Source: Porphyra umbilicalis
Taxonomy: Eukaryota > Rhodophyta > Bangiophyceae > Bangiales > Bangiaceae
DNA: 62,127 nucleotides
Direction of reading: 5' to 3'
Assembly (NCBI GenBank): GCA_002049455.2
Contig: KV919155.1
Span: 1-62,127 of the forward strand
Shown: piece after piece, positions 61,030 through 62,127 of the stretch
How the letters are laid out: the number at the start of each line of letters is the position of its first letter
Position numbering within the stretch: position 1 is the first letter of the stretch
Translations under genes and position numbers: made by a program
The notes under the pieces: generated by a model
What the model was told of the DNA's origin: nothing
The model's input: the letters and a program-made list of their open reading frames with translations, nothing else
Database searches by the model: none

Positions 61030-62127
61030 CTACTGCGGCAGCCCGTGGATGGCCACGTACGCGAGCAGCCGCCCCCGCAACACGGCAATGGTGCCCTTAT
61101 CTTCGAGGCCCCGCTTGCGGCACTCGTCGAGCAGCTGCGCGCGGTTCAACCGGCTAATCGCCAGCGACAGCCGCGGGCGCCCGCGCGGACGCGCGTACGC
61201 GTCCCGCGGCGGTGACGCCGGGGGGGGGGCACCGACCGCCCGCCCACCCAAACGTCACGGGGGTCGACGGGGGGCGGCACGCCCGCCGCCACCCCCGCCG
61301 CCAGCGGGGATCCGCAGACGCCGCCGCCGCCCCGCCGCCGCCCCCGCCGCCGCCACCGCCGCCGCCGACGCCGCCGCCACCGAGCCGAGCCGCGTAGCCC
61401 ATCACCGTTGCGGCAGCGGGTGGCGGCACCAGCGGCGGGGGTGGGGGAGGCGGCGGTGGGGGCGCCCACGCCGCCGTCGCCGCCGCCGAGGCGGGCGGCC
61501 ACGAGGGCGTCGGCGACGGGCCAGCCGCCCCGCCCGCCGAGGGCGTCAGCGGCAGGGAGCGGCGGCGCTTGGACGGGCGGCCGCCGGGCGGCGCGCCGCC
61601 GGCACGCTCCGACGCCCAGCTACGGGTCAACGGCGGCGGTGGCGGCACCGGCAGCGGCGGCGACGGCAGCGGCGGCGGCGGCGGCGGCGGCGGGGGGGAG
61701 GGTGCGCGCGCGCGCGGGCGGCGCCACGTGCGACCGGCGGGAGGGGTGAAACGTTGGCGGCGGAGAGCGCCGGCGGTGGCAATCGCGGGGCCACCCGCCG
61801 CAGCGGCCGCGGCTGCGAGCGCGGCAGCCGGGGTGGGGCCGGCGGGGGCGGCGGGCCACCACTGGCGGCCGCCGCCGCCGCTGCAAGGCCATGGGGCAAG
61901 GCGGACGCCCGCGGGGGCGCCCACGCCGCGCCCGCCGCCGCGTGCACGACGGGACGGGGGCGCAGCAGCGGCAGCGGCGCCGCCCGTCCCGGCGCCCACG
62001 GCGGCAGTGGCGGGCCCGCACCGGGCGTGCCCGCCGCCGACGCCGCGACCGTCCCCGCGGCCGGCTCGGCGGGCGACAGCGACCACCGGCCCGGCGCGAC
62101 CGCGCCCGACGCGGGCGGGGGCACCCA
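61030..62127 (-). CDS. SAP-domain, AT-hook protein (5' part beyond window), frame-broken
   Basis: The C-terminal 73 residues contain an AT-hook RPRGRPRLSLA (about 61168-61190) followed by a SAP helix-turn-helix: AISRLNRAQLLDECRKRGLE and DKGTIAVLRGRLLAYVAIHG, then the stop at 61030. Upstream on the same strand, after a frame change at the G10 run 61220-61229, are Pro-rich segments, a second basic patch GGRPSKRRRSLPLTPSAGG and Ala/Pro tracts to the window edge. SAP and AT-hook motifs both bind DNA, typical of chromatin or scaffold-attachment proteins. The N-terminus is outside the window, so the full architecture is unknown. Confidence 0.55.

Overview
The window looks like nuclear DNA of a very GC-rich, intron-poor protist or alga. 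The eukaryotic signs are: two tRNA genes with Pol III signals and introns, spliceosomal GT-AG introns in two protein genes, ER-targeted and multi-spanning membrane proteins (a PDI ending in KEEL, a signal peptide peptidase, a LITAF protein), a mitochondrial carrier, and DNA transposons of the Tc1/mariner, hAT and Plavaka (CACTA-like) types. Host genes are mostly single-exon, have GC-rich third positions, and carry long Ala/Gly/Pro tracts. A bangiophyte red alga would fit the GC, the intron poverty and above all the doubly interrupted tRNA genes (known from Cyanidioschyzon). That taxonomic guess is inference.

Layout. 0-1.4 kb: a 50-bp perfect palindrome, a 630-bp inverted-repeat element and a 131-bp Tc1/mariner MITE. 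2.3-5.2 kb: tetraspanin-like protein A and a mitochondrial carrier. 5.5-8.8 kb: a very low-complexity minus-strand reading region. 8.9-9.8 kb: a non-autonomous hAT element with an 8-bp target duplication. 10.6-13.7 kb: convergent zinc-knuckle (Air/CNBP-like) and ankyrin genes. 14.8-15.3 kb: LITAF. 16.8-17.3 kb: a truncated nitrilase (NIT1-like) relic. 18.2-19.4 kb: a METTL21-type methyltransferase. 21.2-21.8 kb: a secreted Cys protein with a TATA box. 23.1-26.3 kb: an IGHMBP2/UPF1-like helicase. 26.6 kb: tRNA-Ala. 28-40 kb: a transposon-rich block with GGATGGG repeats, an 858-aa unknown protein and an intact four-exon Plavaka transposase. 40.7 kb: tetraspanin-like B. 42.6 kb: an EEP-fold nuclease/phosphatase. 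45.3 kb: tRNA-Met. 47.3-53.5 kb: signal peptide peptidase, UDP-glucose 4-epimerase, a second Tc1/mariner copy and PDI. 56.8 kb: a secreted protein with a duplicated ten-Cys module. 58.3-60.4 kb: a Gfo/Idh/MocA oxidoreductase with a C-terminal AT-hook. 61.0 kb to the end: a partial SAP/AT-hook protein.

The most unusual signal is in the tRNA genes. Both carry the normal intron after position 37 and a second, hairpin-forming insertion elsewhere: in the D loop of tRNA-Ala(CGC) and in the T loop of elongator tRNA-Met(CAT). Removing both insertions restores good cloverleaves, including the G3:U70 alanine identity pair, and each gene is followed by a TTTT terminator.

A second general feature is that conserved host genes change reading frame at long G or C runs (carrier, zinc-knuckle, ankyrin, methyltransferase, helicase, EEP, Gfo/Idh, SAP). 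These are most simply homopolymer length errors in the assembly, so such genes are annotated here as one locus each with the breaks noted. Genes without long runs (tetraspanins, LITAF, SPP, GALE, PDI, transposase) read through cleanly.
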